Assembly: GCA_946811185.2 (NCBI GenBank)
Contig: OX328099.1
Location: 37,745,299-37,809,298, forward strand
Direction of reading: 5' to 3'
Length of the DNA: 64,000 nt
Source: Hippopus hippopus
Taxonomy: Eukaryota > Mollusca > Bivalvia > Cardiida > Cardiidae
Both the position numbers and the translations under genes were made by a program. Of this stretch, positions 34,408-46,053 are shown one piece after another (positions within the stretch are counted from its first letter, which is position 1; each line of letters starts with the position of its first letter). Below the pieces are notes generated by a model. It saw only the letters and a list, made by a program, of their open reading frames with translations, had not been told where the DNA came from and did not search any database.

Positions 34408-34585
34408 GGTATTAAGTGCCAATTATTTCATTATATCGCAGAGGCCAGTGTACCTATCCATGCTTTTCTGGAGTTTCTTTTTCCATTACTTTGCACGATT
34501 CTTCCCAAGCAACTGGCCGCTTTCCCAAATAAACACCTTCGAAACAATGATCCGGCAAAATCAACGCCGATTATTAGCATTTGAG
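34408..34585 (-). repeat. SINE S1 tail fragment
   Basis: The minus strand matches the 3' half of S1: GGAAAGCGGCCAGTTGCTTG, a TGTGCAAAGTA block, CATGGATAGGTACACTGGCC and GCGATATAATGAAATAATTG. The tRNA head is missing. Confidence 0.6.
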
Positions 34586-34781
34586 ATAACTGGATGGGGT
34601 CGATGCTGATTAAATTTAATATAGGCCTAATGCGAATGAAATGTAATTAAGGCCGTTACATTTTAAGGATATGTGGTTCTATTATACATTTACACAAAGT
34701 TTTTCTTCTTTCATATCCATGTACAGTTTCTTTTGAAAGTAAGTATACATCCACCATGCATAAACTGTACTTGTATAATAT

Positions 34782-34988
34782 CCTTTTGCTACACAATCCT
34801 GAGTCTTAACGATCCTGCGGAAGACAGCCTTTGAAAACATTGTAGTAACAGGAGAAAATACTAGTAACCAGGATTCTCTCTTTTTCCCACCACGTTTTCT
34901 AGCCTTTCAAAGACCACACTGGATTTTTCTTTTACAAATGCTTTAAATTTTGACCAGTCTAAAATCTTGTCGTATGTTAAAGAGATAA
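34782..34988 (+). mobile_element. H1 MITE copy, degraded
   Basis: TTGCTACACAATCCTGAGTC start, decayed hairpin (ATACTAGTAACCAGGATTCT), right arm GACCAGTCTAAAATCTTGTC then GTATGTTAAAGAG. Confidence 0.65.
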
Positions 34989-35483
34989 CCAACGTTCTCC
35001 CATCATAAACACAGCAACCATTTCTAACCGCGAGCGATTTTCTCCTCACGAGTGTCTGAATGATATTAAGGTTCATGTAAAGTGTTTGACTGTTGCCCTA
35101 TACACATCTTCTGTTTAAAGTAAAACAAGTGTCTGTTCCAAAATTACTCTTACATGCTTATAGTTCATGATAATAAATCTTACAGTTACAAAGTTTGTGA
35201 CTGAAAGAGTAACATAGCCAACTAAAAACCACATTCATAGTTAAAAATGTGCACTTCACCTTGAAACTGGCAACTTTGTTCAGGAAGATAATATCCCCCA
35301 TTTAATGGTTTCAAAAGAAAGCACATTATCCTCTTGAGGTATTGCTACCTTCAAACATTTCCTTAATTCCAAAGTTTGGGCGGTATTCATAAAAAACAGT
35401 CACCGAGCTTTCTTTCACAGAGGCTGCCATTTGCAAAATTGGTCGACTCATTTTCCACGCTAAAATTGACATATATTGACGAT

Positions 35484-36050
35484 GACTTTTAAAGGTGGCC
35501 CTTCAGATTTTGGGACGAAAATTTTACAAAAATCCAAAAAAATCATCCTTATACTCCCAAAGCCTTTTAATTTTCATTCATAAAACCCCAGTAGCCGAAA
35601 CCCATCCGACAACAAGAGAAATTAGAGATTTACTACGGACCAGGTCGACACCGACGGGAATCCCGTTCTATTTTTACATGAGCAACTCGCTCATTTACAT
35701 ACCGGAAATACACAGATAAAGCTTCAAACATAGCGTCCGAAGAAGACATTATGGAAAATAATTACATGTTTGTTATGTTATGGAATTTAAGCGTTATTAG
35801 TCACGTGCCAGTCACTTGACATTCCCACAATTTTTTTTTTTTTATTTCTGGCGCGAAATCTAAAAATAACCTTAAGAGGCTACGTAGCCTTTTAAGGGAA
35901 CGCCATCAAAAAAAAATTTTTTTTTTTTTTGTAATTTTATGATTCTTAATTATTGATGATTTGTATTGTTTTTTCATATAAATTTCAGTGATATATATAT
36001 ATTTTTTAATTTGGTGAGATGTGAAAAATCTAAATACCCACCTTTAAAGT
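35484..36050 (-). mobile_element. 0.55 kb interspersed element, copy 1
   Basis: This is nearly identical to 44879-45417 in reverse orientation. Short inverted ends read ACTTTTAAAGGTGG at the left and ACTTTAAAGGTGG (reversed) at the right. The interior has a CTTAAGAGGCTACGTAGCC palindromic block and an AT-run. A 38-codon minus-strand frame (35633-35749) starts MSSSDAMFEALSVYFRYVNE. The transposon class is uncertain. Confidence 0.8.
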
Positions 36051-38405
36051 AAATGTATGATTAATACATAACCTGATATAGAATTAGTGTATCAGAAGTG
36101 AATGTTACATCGATTGTAGATTTTGTTCTTCAAACGAGCCGATTGAAAACGGTTTCTTTCTTTTCCGATTTCTTTTTCCTCCATCTTGGAAGTTTTGGTG
36201 TTGATCCGCATTTTCGAATTTATGTCAAAACGGTTTTTGTTTAAATGCATATGCATTTTTGTATAGAAAAGATCATACTCATTCATTTGACTAGTGCTTA
36301 AGAAAAAACGATCGTACAATTTGATAAAACGACTGATTATATTCGGAACTATATTTAGCGAAAATTAGTCCAGCAGGGAACCAGTTCCCCGAAAAATACA
36401 TGTGGAAAGATGCATTTGGAAAGATCTGCTCTGCAAATACAAATTAAAAGATTGTTTCTGCGCTAAAAGAGAAATATTTGTCGGTTGAAAGGTAAAATAT
36501 GACTGGTAAGCTTCCATCGTCCACAAAAACTGAAACAAACCTTCCTTAGTACGAACGTGTCCCTATCGGAAGTCAATGTTGTTTACATTTGGAGAATTAT
36601 ATTGAAATGATTTTTTTTTAAAGTAAATATTGTGGTGCATACATAAATTAAGGTAGGTATGTATTTAACCAGTATTCGCGTATCTTAAATAAGTATTAAA
36701 TAAAAACCAAATAATATGTACATTTGGGAAGAGTATAGTGTCCCAGCGGGGCAATATTTTACTTGGGTATGGTGTCGTGGTTTGATAACTGTACATTGAT
36801 TCTTGAAATCTAAGATACAACAATTAGCCTGTTATGAACCTACCAACATGGCTAAGACCCACTAGAAATGCAAAAGAAGATTTGGAAAGGCTGCAGGACG
36901 CCACGCAAGGTTGAATAATTTCAGGAAAGTCCTAATTATTCCTGTGTTTTGAATTCTCCCATGAAAATAAAACTTCAGAAGAGGGCATCATTGCGACAAT
37001 ATAAATGTAATAAAAGAAAATATTAATGTCCCCATCGTCCCCAGTTGTTTTAAGGGATCTGCGAAATCAGTACAGATGTATTTTAGCTGTAGGTTCGCTA
37101 AAGTTACGCCTGAAAAAAGGGAATATGGTAAGTGTGAAGGGATATCGAATAATAAACATTCAGTGTTTGAAAAATGAAATGAATGTCTTTATAAAACTTT
37201 ACATTTCAAGTGATAAATGTACAGAAGTGGCACGGAAGGGACACAATTGCATCAGTATTGCATATGATAAAAAAGGACACAAGGATTAGCGCCAGTATTT
37301 GAACTAAATTTTGTAGGTTGTTGGGAAAAGGGTTTGTAATGGACATGGAAATTTCAATAATGAGTTGAGGGTATTGTTATTTGTTTTATATGCTGAAGTT
37401 ATCAATGAAAGTTAATGACTGTATGAAATTACTATGACCACTAAGTCTTGTGTGTTTGATCTTGTGAATACACCATACTTTTGAATGTAAAAAAGTAGTT
37501 CCAACATGGATGACATTTCAATAAGGGTAAAATGTCCATCTTATTGACTTAAATATCTGCCTTTTTAAAGTAAGTAAATGATTTTTAGTACTAGCAGTAC
37601 CTGGTATGTGCCATAGTCTGTGTTTTCTCCAAAAATTAACCAATTTCGTCATGTCACTGTCATTTTCTAGGTTTTGGACATAGCCAACTTTTTCCACAAT
37701 GTTTAAGTTATATTAGGTAAGGCCAGTGGGTAAAATTGTGCAAAACAGCTTCTACTCATCCAGTGCTTTAATTTGATAAATGGTTTTTCTGGACAAATTT
37801 CAATAATTACAGAATTACTGATGTATGAAATATAGGCCAAGAAACACTTTACATGAACCTTAAACGTAGAGATAGGAATTAATCTCAAATCCTTTCATCA
37901 ATTTCGTATTGCCGGGATTCGAACTCGCAGACCCAGTATAACAAGCCTTGAATGTTACCGAATGTTACCGGATTTAGCATGATTGGTGTATTATAAGTAA
38001 ACAGTCGGCAAACCTCGGGTGATCCAGTGATCTGTATCACGTAGCTTGATATACACCTACATGGTGCATTTCTTCGCCGGAAGTACACCGCTTCACCGTT
38101 CTTAAAATCGTAACATTTCACTTAGAAAGTAAACACTGCTCACAATTTTCCGTGGGAATCTCTCTAGCTACATTTCACACGACAAACATTTTGTACATTT
38201 ATTTTCTAACTGGGTCTATCAACTGCGTTGGCATTTTTCAGCGATAGGTTGCTTATCACCGTGGCTGTTGTAGCCGGTACAGGACGCCGCCATGTTTAAG
38301 ATCATGTGACTAGTAGTATTTCAAAATGTAAACTCCCTTGATACGGACGAGGTTAGATTTAGGTACGGAATCGCCCGAGTTGTGACAGGTGATAAGTAAA
38401 CAATC
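36051..38405. other. No gene recognised
   Basis: Low-complexity AT-rich sequence. A lone B-box-like GGGATTCGAACTCGC near 37914 on the complementary strand hints at a worn SINE. Frames of 60-90 codons show no domain. Confidence 0.5.
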
Positions 38406-38617
38406 TTAACCCTTATCCTGCCAAATAAGTGAAATGAAACTTTCAAACAGATAATAAAAACACAAATTGTGCTTTATCATAGGTATTTTTGGGAAACGAT
38501 ATCGCATTGTCGGACAGTGTAGATCAAAGATCAGACTGCACGTTCTCTGCAGTCTGATCTTGATCTAGACTGTCCGCAAAGAGGTCCTTGACTCGCGCTT
38601 AGCAGCCTGAGGGTTAA
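38406..38617 (+). mobile_element. H2 MITE copy
   Basis: TTAACCCTTATCCTGCCAAA start, palindrome at 38515-38573 and TTAGCAGCCTGAGGGTTAA end. Both TTAA copies are intact. Confidence 0.85.
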
Positions 38618-38652
38618 ACCGTTACAGTGCTAAAGTTATACAGGCTACTTGA

Positions 38653-38851
38653 GCCATGCTCTAGCAAGAGTGCGTTTAATGCATCTACGTGATGCTTTGC
38701 AACAAGCAAGTCATCATATTGTACTGAATCCATAAAATCCATTTTGTCAAGCAACCGACTGAATTGACTGGGTCGACTGCGCAGGCTGACCTGCACGATA
38801 CTTTTTGCAGATGCATTAAAACCCCTTTTCACAGATCATGGTTCACTTGCA
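38653..38851 (-). mobile_element. H3 MITE copy, internal deletion
   Basis: TGAGCCATGCTCTAGCAAGA start and CCCTTTTCACAGATCATGGT end. The stretch between CAACCGACTGAATTGA and GCGCAGGCTGACCTGC has lost one hairpin arm. Confidence 0.7.
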
Positions 38852-38999
38852 TAATAAGGCCCGTGTTCACGCAACATTCATAACCACATTCTTAGTCTAA
38901 TTCTCAATAAATTACTAACTTTGAAAGTAACACGCATGCGCAGATCTCGGTACAAGTTGTCTACAAAAGTCAGCAAGTATATCTCAGATGGCGGAATTT

Positions 39000-39137
39000 G
39001 TCAGTGATAGGATAGAAAACGTTATGCAAAAAAGGTGAAAAGGCTGGTAACCAGTATTTGCTCCCTTCTCCACAGTGTCTTCAACAGATTTATTCGTCAG
39101 GGTCGTTAGAACACTAGATTGTCTGGTTAAGGTTTAA
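39000..39137 (-). repeat. H1 MITE partial copy
   Basis: GATAGGATAGAAAACGTTAT, a hairpin centre AGGCTGGTAACCAGTATTTG, and GATTGTCTGGTTAAGG at the right. Confidence 0.55.
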
Positions 39138-39373
39138 GTCAGAAATCTGTCCATATGAGTCATTCTAGCATCTAATTAAATTACATACATGTTATGATAA
39201 ATTAATATTCCACCAGTATTGCCAACATGCGTTTTCATTCTATAGTTGCGTGCATACTGTCACTTGAAAACTACTTGATTTCATATGGTAAAACTATTAT
39301 CGTCATCATTATTAGAATTCTGATAAAGATATCGATCTATTTTGTTATTGCTTTTTGCAATCCTCATAATACA

Positions 39374-39650
39374 ATTGAGCCATTCTCTGTGAAAAAGGGG
39401 CTTAATGCATCTGCGAAAAGTATCGACCCAGGTCAGCCTGCGCAGTCCGCGCAGGCTGACCTGGGCCGAAACTTTTCGCTATTGGCCAATTTTCTCTATG
39501 TCAAAGGACCATTTTACCTCATGATTCAGTTGTTTGTTAGACAAAATGAATTTTATGGATCTATAATTATGTGATGACCCTCTTGGTATAATGGTTTGCG
39601 AAGATGCATTAAGCCCCCTTTTGTCAAAGCGCCGCTCAATTCTATTTCAA
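39374..39650 (+). mobile_element. H3 hairpin MITE, reference copy
   Basis: About 277 bp. It starts TTGAGCCATTCTCTGTGAAA and ends, reversed, in a related GAGCGGCGCTTTGACAAAAG. Both ends lead into GGGGCTTAATGCATC. Close to the left end is a perfect palindrome (39430-39470) with arms CAGGTCAGCCTGCGC. The body holds TCATGATTCAGT and a GTTAGACAAAATGAATTTTA block. Confidence 0.8.
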
Positions 39651-39771
39651 CATGTCATTTCAGAACAACGATTATTTTGATAGAACACGAGAAATCAACA
39701 AACATAAAATTTTGATTTTAGACATTGTATTTACTTTTTGAATGTTTTGAACAACTTGGTAATTTTTTTTT

Positions 39772-39783
39772 GGGGGGGGGGGG
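39772..39783. repeat. Poly-G run
   Basis: Twelve consecutive Gs after a T-run. Confidence 0.9.
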
Positions 39784-40567
39784 AGAAGGAAAGCATTGAT
39801 CAAGATCAGACCGCACAAAAAGTAAATCCTGATCTTCAACGACTTGGGTCTGTATTCTCGATATGTTGTGAGGTTCTCTCACCACCAGATATGGCTGCTC
39901 CGAATTGACTCATTTCCCAAATTAGCCCTTTCATGAACTAAAGTATTCAATTCCTTATGACTTTTACTGCTATTGGCAACTTCATAGCTTTGGCGGACTG
40001 CGTGGATCAAGATCAAACTGCCGCAAGACACAATTTATTGCCAAGGTCGTTGTTTCAAAGGGCCTGTTTAGTGTTTATTCCGTAAACCCAAACTTTGTGT
40101 GAAATGCTGATAGGTTTATGATGAATATATTTTGCAAACGTAAAGAAAACGTATAGTTTTATTAAGTAAAATGGCGTATTTAAGTAAGTGGATGATCGTT
40201 TTGAAATTGGTAATTTTGTCTATTATTATTTCATTAAATATGACGTTATAGTTCTGATTTCAAAACGAGTCCTCGTAATCGACACGTGTTATTGATCCTG
40301 AGGCATTCCCATGGGTCTTTGCGAACCTCTGGAAATACCTTAAGAGGCTGCAAAGCCCACTAAGGAAATACAACTGAATTCTTTTTATTGTGGTCTTCTT
40401 TATTTACTAATTATTTGCCAGTCACCGTCTCAAGTAACTCGGTGATAAATTTTAGGTTTGGTGAGGCAACAGAAACCAGATTAGGCCCCTGTAATGATAG
40501 ATATGTAGGATCTGACATGATTTGGCATTTGAGAGAAAATTTTATCAAACAAGTCTAGAGTGATTGA

Positions 40568-40777
40568 ATAGTGTTTTACACTGCTTTCAACATTGTATCA
40601 GTCATATCACGGCGACAGCCCAAATATTCATGTATTTTATGGGTTTCACCAGTACTTGGCTAGGGCTCTGAAATGTCATGCCCAAGACCACTCCCAGGGA
40701 AAAAGCCCATTGCTTCCAGCCTTACAGTGAGACTCGAGCGAGTGCTACACTTTACCACTGAGCCACGCAAGACCCCT
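40568..40777 (-). repeat. tRNA-derived SINE, family S2
   Basis: The minus strand reads GGTCTTGCGTGGCTCAGTGG then TAAAGTGTAGCACTCGC (A-box region), a middle with GAGCCCTAGCCAAGTACTGG, and a tail ATGACTGATACAATGTTGAA then AGCAGTGTAAAACACTAT. The tail resembles S1, the head does not. Confidence 0.7.
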
Positions 40778-40939
40778 AGGTGAGTATAGAAAAATGTTAC
40801 CGCAAGCATTATAGTTCATGATCTCTTAAAAGATAGGCCTACATGATTGATGGGTTGAATTTCGTTTATTTATCGGGTGCCCATATCGACGATGCCCCTA
40901 GAAGTCTGTTAGTTTGTTAAGTGATAGTGCATGATACAG

Positions 40940-41110
40940 TACGAAACCCATCGCACGTTACGCCTGGCTCTTTAACGCGCTTGGTGTATAGCAATGTCAC
41001 ACGGGACCTCCGTTTGCAAAGCATGGGGATCAAAAACACACCCTAAACTGGCCCGAGATTTGACGCTTTCAAGTCTCGTGCTCTACCACATGAGCTATTG
41101 GGGCTGCTCA
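40940..41110 (-). repeat. tRNA-like interspersed repeat
   Basis: The minus strand contains CAATAGCTCATGTGGTAGAG then CACGAGACTTGAAAG, a typical tRNA D-arm plus anticodon-arm sequence, followed by a CATGCTTTGCAAACGGAGGT block. No B box or acceptor pairing is seen, so it is a tRNA-derived repeat and not a gene. Confidence 0.5.
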
Positions 41111-41799
41111 GGGCCTACATGTACATGTGTAATGAAAATTATTTGATGCCTACTCGCTTCTTTGACAGGCTTGTACAACATCGAGATTTTTTTTCAAAAA
41201 AAAAAATGACAATGCAGTGCAGTATTGTTTTCGAAAAGGCCTACGTCTTTGTCTGGGCTAAAGGTTAATCAACGAAAATTTCGTCTTGAAAGGATTGCTG
41301 ATAATTTCGAAGACTACTGGCGTCAACCAATGTAGGGAAGACCTGGTATGAATGAGCCACTTTTCGATCTTTCTCGGTTCGCTCGAACTTGAAAAAAAAA
41401 AAACATTTATAGGTCAGTGTATGCCAAAGTTTTAGAGAATTCGGATACATTTCTTGTACGTCTGCGTACGTTCTGCGAATCGTTAAGGTGTGACAGGGGC
41501 AAGTGCCAAATCGCAAAGTGCTTTTGAATACGGGAAAAAAAATATGACACTGCCCACTCGTAATGTGCTTTTCAGCGAGGGAAAGAATGTGACAGTACCA
41601 AATCGTTATGCGTTTTTCAATTGGGAAAACACAAAAATTTCCAACTGAAATACTGTTGCTGCGGTTTTACTTTTTTTAAACCCTCTTTTTATTCTACATC
41701 ATTTTTGTAATTTTTATCTCCTGCTGTTAAGGACTGTAATGTCAAGCAAGGAAAATATTTACAAATGCTGTTTATCCAACAGTGTTTTTCTGCTCATAC

Positions 41800-41981
41800 C
41801 CTGCAATATGGAACTGCAAATGTATTTCGTGGACGGTGTCACGCTTTGCTTCGGTGTACGTCTGATCTTGGTCTGCGCTATCGGATTATAAGACAGTAGC
41901 TGATACAAGACCAAGATCAGACGTAAACCAAAGCTAAGCGTGACACTGTCCGCGAAATACATTCCCAGTTCCATATTGCAT
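41800..41981. repeat. Foldback sequence
   Basis: Arms 41801-41867 and about 41908-41981 are inverted copies: GCAATATGGAACTG, AATGTATTTCG, GTGTCACGCTT and ACGTCTGATCTTGGTC, with a 40 bp loop. The inner part resembles the H2 palindrome (GATCAAGATCAGAC type). The right arm runs straight into an H1 half-copy. Confidence 0.7.
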
Positions 41982-41987
41982 GGTTCC

Positions 41988-42106
41988 CAACGATGTTTTC
42001 CACCTTCTCTAAGACAAATTTCATCATTTTGGCCACATTTAATTTTTCGTCTGCAACTGTTTTCAATTTGAACCGGTCTAAACATTTGTCGTTTGGTAAA
42101 GAGTTA
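41988..42106 (+). repeat. H1 MITE half-copy
   Basis: Only the right arm is present, from GATGTTTTCCACCTTCTCTA through TTGAACCGGTCTAAACATTT to GTTTGGTAAAGAGTTAA. Confidence 0.6.
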
Positions 42107-42578
42107 AGATCACGTGACTGGCAATATTTCAAAATGGAAAACCCCCTTGATACAGACGAGGTTAGATCTAGGTACAAAAATGTGGAATCGTGACCAGTGA
42201 AAAAATTATAAACATCATTCATCATGCCTATAATTAATAGTACGACTTATATTGTCGTTTCAACAGCAGTAGTATGAATGAATCATCATAATTATTGGTA
42301 ACTCCATACTTTGAAATACTGATTCCCTGCTTCTTTACAGCATTTCCTGCTTTTCCAGTAGATTGTTTTTGAAGGCTCCCTTCCTCAGTGTTGTAAAACG
42401 ATATCGTTTGATAAAACGTTTGTGCTTGTTTTGTATTACTATCTTACGTATTGAATAACAGTGTCCGCGACAAAAATCCAATACATTGTACATGCAGATT
42501 TCGCAATTCAGTGTATTACAGGTACATATGGGCCTTAACTTCCTGATCTTTTACACTAGGAGGGGCATTAACCAGATT

Positions 42579-42873
42579 GCCGAGCCCTGGTAGCTAAAAC
42601 GGTAGCGTACGGGACTTGAGAACAGGGGCTCGCTCGCCAATTTCTTTCCGAGGATTGATGATAGTCGTTGCGACAGCATTCATTCTTCTCTCACCGGTGA
42701 TCATTGTTTCGACGATGGTTATGTGTAGAAATGCAGCTAGTGACTTGGAAAGAATATTGTGCGGAGTACTGGTAAAAGAAACTTCAGAAAAGCATGGATA
42801 GGTGCACTGGCCGCCGCGATATAACTGAAATAATGTTCAAAACGACGTTAAACACCATAGAATCAATCATTAA
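42579..42873 (+). repeat. SINE S1 copy
   Basis: This has the same head (GCCGAGCCCTGGTAGCT), body (TTTCCGAGGATTGATGATAG) and tail (ACTGAAATAATG, GACGTTAAACACCAT) as the copy at 7137. The B-box region is deleted (GGGGCTCGCTCGCC). Confidence 0.8.
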
Positions 42874-43107
42874 ACATGTGACTCTTTTTCCCAGAAAATC
42901 TTCACAAGAACTGCTAATTTTCATTCGCGTTCAAAGATCGCTTTAAAGTTAAAACAGATAGAAATACATGTCGAAATCACGAGGAATTTTCGAGGTTTTT
43001 TTTTGTGTGTGTGTGTGTTTTTTTTTTCTCTTAAATTCCTTATTCCATCAGTAACTGTACAGCTGTCACTGCACAACAAAGGCCAAATACACTTAAACGC
43101 TGTAAAC

Positions 43108-43178
43108 TTATGGTTGGTTTCATAGCTCAGTTGGTAGGTTCGCCGACAACGGTTTTTGAAGGTCATGGATTTGAGTCT
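43108..43178 (+). repeat. tRNA-like remnant
   Basis: TTTCATAGCTCAGTTGGTAG is a good A-box/D-arm match and GGATTTGAGTCTC is a weakened B box about 35 bp later. Acceptor-stem pairing is absent. Confidence 0.4.
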
Positions 43179-43385
43179 CAACAGAGAGAATTTTCAGCCC
43201 CATGTCCCCCTCCCCCGCCAGCTTAGCTTTAACTGTCACAAGATTTTTACCTACAAAATATCAATCTCCCAAAATATGAGGGTCAAAATCTGATTTTATA
43301 CCCGTTTTACTCTCTTTACACTGTACATGACTTTTTTAACTCTGAGATTTCTTGTTTCATTTCAAAAGCATTCGTGGATGATAAA

Positions 43386-43596
43386 TTAACCCTTATCCCG
43401 CTAAAAAACTAAAATGAAATTTTCAATTCGATAGTAAAACCCCAAATATTGCTATTTCAAAGTTATATTTTGGGGAATAATATCTCCGTATCGGACAGTG
43501 TAGATCCAAGATCAGACTGCACGTTCTGTGCAGTCTGATCTTGATCTATACTGTCCGCTAAAGGTCAGCGAGTCGCGCTTAGCAACCTAAGGATTA
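43386..43596 (+). mobile_element. H2 MITE copy
   Basis: TTAACCCTTATCCCGCTAAA start, palindrome at 43497-43555 and TTAGCAACCTAAGGATTAA end. Confidence 0.85.
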
Positions 43597-43602
43597 AGTG
43601 AA

Positions 43603-43719
43603 AGGGTAAAATACATTGTGGTTATCGCTGGTTACCAGCATTCTCTACTTTTTCATCAATGCTTTCAAAGGTCTTCTTCCCTAGTGTCGTTAGAACACGG
43701 AGTTGTTAGGTAAAGGTTC
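43603..43719 (-). repeat. H1 MITE partial copy
   Basis: Palindrome remnant CGCTGGTTACCAGCATTCTC and right end TTGTTAGGTAAAGG, immediately after an H2 MITE. Confidence 0.55.
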
Positions 43720-43842
43720 TCATGTCGGTAGCTCATTAGCGGTATTTCATTGGGAAACTAACCCTTTCAAATGCTCAGGTGCTTGCACACGGAAAAGATC
43801 ATATCAGATTGCATAAACTAAACAAGGAGACGGTATAGATTC

Positions 43843-43892
43843 AAGATAACGCTGCACAGAGTTGCAGATTTATCTTGATCTATGCCGTCTGA
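43843..43892. repeat. Solitary H2-type palindrome
   Basis: AGACGGTATAGATTCAAGAT and ATCTTGATCTATGCCGTCT pair with a diverged centre. Confidence 0.55.
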
Positions 43893-43929
43893 AAAAGCTC
43901 CTGTAATTAAAAGGATCAATATTCATTCT

Positions 43930-44236
43930 TTGTTTGTTTTGGTTTTTATTTTAGTTTGTTTGTTTGCATGGTGTTTAACGTCGTTTTCAGCATTATTTCA
44001 ATTATGTGGCGGCGGCAAGTGCACCTGTTCATTCTTCCCAAGAGTGTCTATTACCAGTACTTCGCACAATATTCTTCCAAAACTAATGGCTGCTTTCCTA
44101 CATTACCATCATTGTGAGTGTCGCAGTGATAACCATCAATCCTCATAAAGAAATTGGCCGAGCTTGGGATTTACAACCAGCGACCCCCTCTGGTCTTAAG
44201 TGCTGCGAGCTACCGACTACTCTGTCGGGCTCGGCT
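43930..44236 (-). repeat. SINE S1 copy
   Basis: The minus strand shows the S1 head (AGCCGAGCCCGACAGAGTAG), a body including TTGGAAGAATATTGTGCGAA, and a tail AATTGAAATAATGCTG with GACGTTAAACACCATG, followed by AAACAAACAAACT. A central part is rearranged or diverged. Confidence 0.75.
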
Positions 44237-44878
44237 CATACTCACTCCGAATGTTCCGCGAACGGATCGAATTGCTTAATGACAAGACAAGAATTATGGC
44301 TAGCTATCGGTTTTGAATCGGTCGGCTTGCCGACCAAATAGAGATACTAGGAATTTCGGAACATGTGCGCTGAGAGCATACTGGTGTAATTGACACTTGT
44401 AGCAGCCTCTGCTTTCAACATTTCAACGCTTTTACCCGCAGTTACCTTACACTGAAAGGTATTTTTTTTCACCCGAATGAGCACAAGAGGTGGTAAACAG
44501 GCGTCCAGCAATACCATACTGTAATTCCAAATATGCAATAACGGTGGTTACAATTTGTTTAGCGTTCGAATTGTGTAATAATATCAATGTTATTGAAAAC
44601 ACTGATGAGCAGATGCTGAAAATTTAGTAGCCGTTTACATCCAAAACAATAAATAGTAATGGGTCAGCGAAAATGATCAACTGTGTGATTGAAACAAGAA
44701 AGAATTATGTATATCACGCGATGTAAATGCATGTGGAAGTCATCTGCTCTCCATATCATTCGGCAACCCTCGGGTGATCTTTTGATCAAGATGTAATCAC
44801 GGATTCAGCCCAGTTGTTACAAGTGCTTGCTGTATGTAGCAGGTGTTGAAAAGTTCAAGTCATTATTTTTTACTTTTT

Positions 44879-45417
44879 ACTTTAAAGGTGGGTATTTAGA
44901 TTTTTCACATCTCACCAAATTAAAAAAATATATCTATCACTGAAATTTATATGAAAAAAACAATACAAATCATCAATAATTAAGAATCATAAAATTACAA
45001 AAAAAATTTTTTTTGATGGTATTCCCTTAAAAGGCTACGTAGCCTCTTAAGGTATTTTTAGATTTCGCGCCAGAAATCAAAAAAGGCATTGTGGGAATGT
45101 CAAGTGACTGGCACGTGACTAATGACGCTTAAATTCCATAACATAACAAACATGTAATTATTTTCCATAATGTCTTCTTCGGACGCTATGTTTGAAGCTT
45201 TGTCTGTGTATTTCCGGTATGTAAATGAGCGAGTTGCTCATGTAAAAATAGAACGGGATTCCCGTCGGTGTCGACCTGGGTCGTACTAAATCTCTGATTT
45301 CTCTTGTTGTCGGATGGTTTTCGACTACTGGGGTTTTATGAATGAAAATTAAAAGGCTTTGGGAGTATAAGGATGATTTTTTTGTATTTTTGTAAAATCT
45401 GAAGGGCCATCTTTAAG
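44879..45417 (+). mobile_element. 0.55 kb interspersed element, copy 2
   Basis: Inverted-orientation partner of 35484-36050, with the same ACTTTAAAGGTGG start, the same CTACGTAGCCTCTTAAGG block and a 39-codon frame (45170-45289) starting MSSSDAMFEAL. The poly-A/T tracts are shorter than in copy 1, which accounts for most of the length difference. Confidence 0.8.
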
Positions 45418-46053
45418 CAGATAAAAATTCGCTCTAGAAAAGAGTTTTAAAGGGAACATTGCTTAAAAATAAATGAAACTTTATATTAAGCTGATCGATG
45501 ATATCATTGTTTCAAATAGTGATTGATCGTTTAATGTTAATAACGAAAATCTTGAGATTGTAAAGCAGCGAGAGAAAAAGGATGTAGACCTGTGAAGGCC
45601 GGTTACGACCTTACGGACTATTTCTTTCAATATTGATCAACCAGGGAACAAAACCAATTATTTATTACCTTATCTCAGTGAATTTCCAATTAACGCCATA
45701 CTAGACCGAAACGACGCTTTTGTAAAACGAAATCTGATTGGTTGATACTTGACCCGGCTCAGCCTTACTACAACTACGACGCGGGATTCAAGTTATGATG
45801 TCATTTACCGCGAGTTTTGACTTTTAATCGTAGAAATCTGAAAATGCTTGTTAGGAGAGTATTAAAGAAAATACAAACTCTTTAGATAATTTTCTTCACT
45901 TAACTAAAACTTTTATTCGAAATATACCCTCAGTAGTGCAAAAGAATCCCAATTCCTACAGAGAAATCTACTTTCAGTTTCACTTTCGCCCCGTTGCTCT
46001 ACTGTAAGAGTACCGGCTTTATAATTCATAATTAGTGGAGGGCAGAGAACCAG

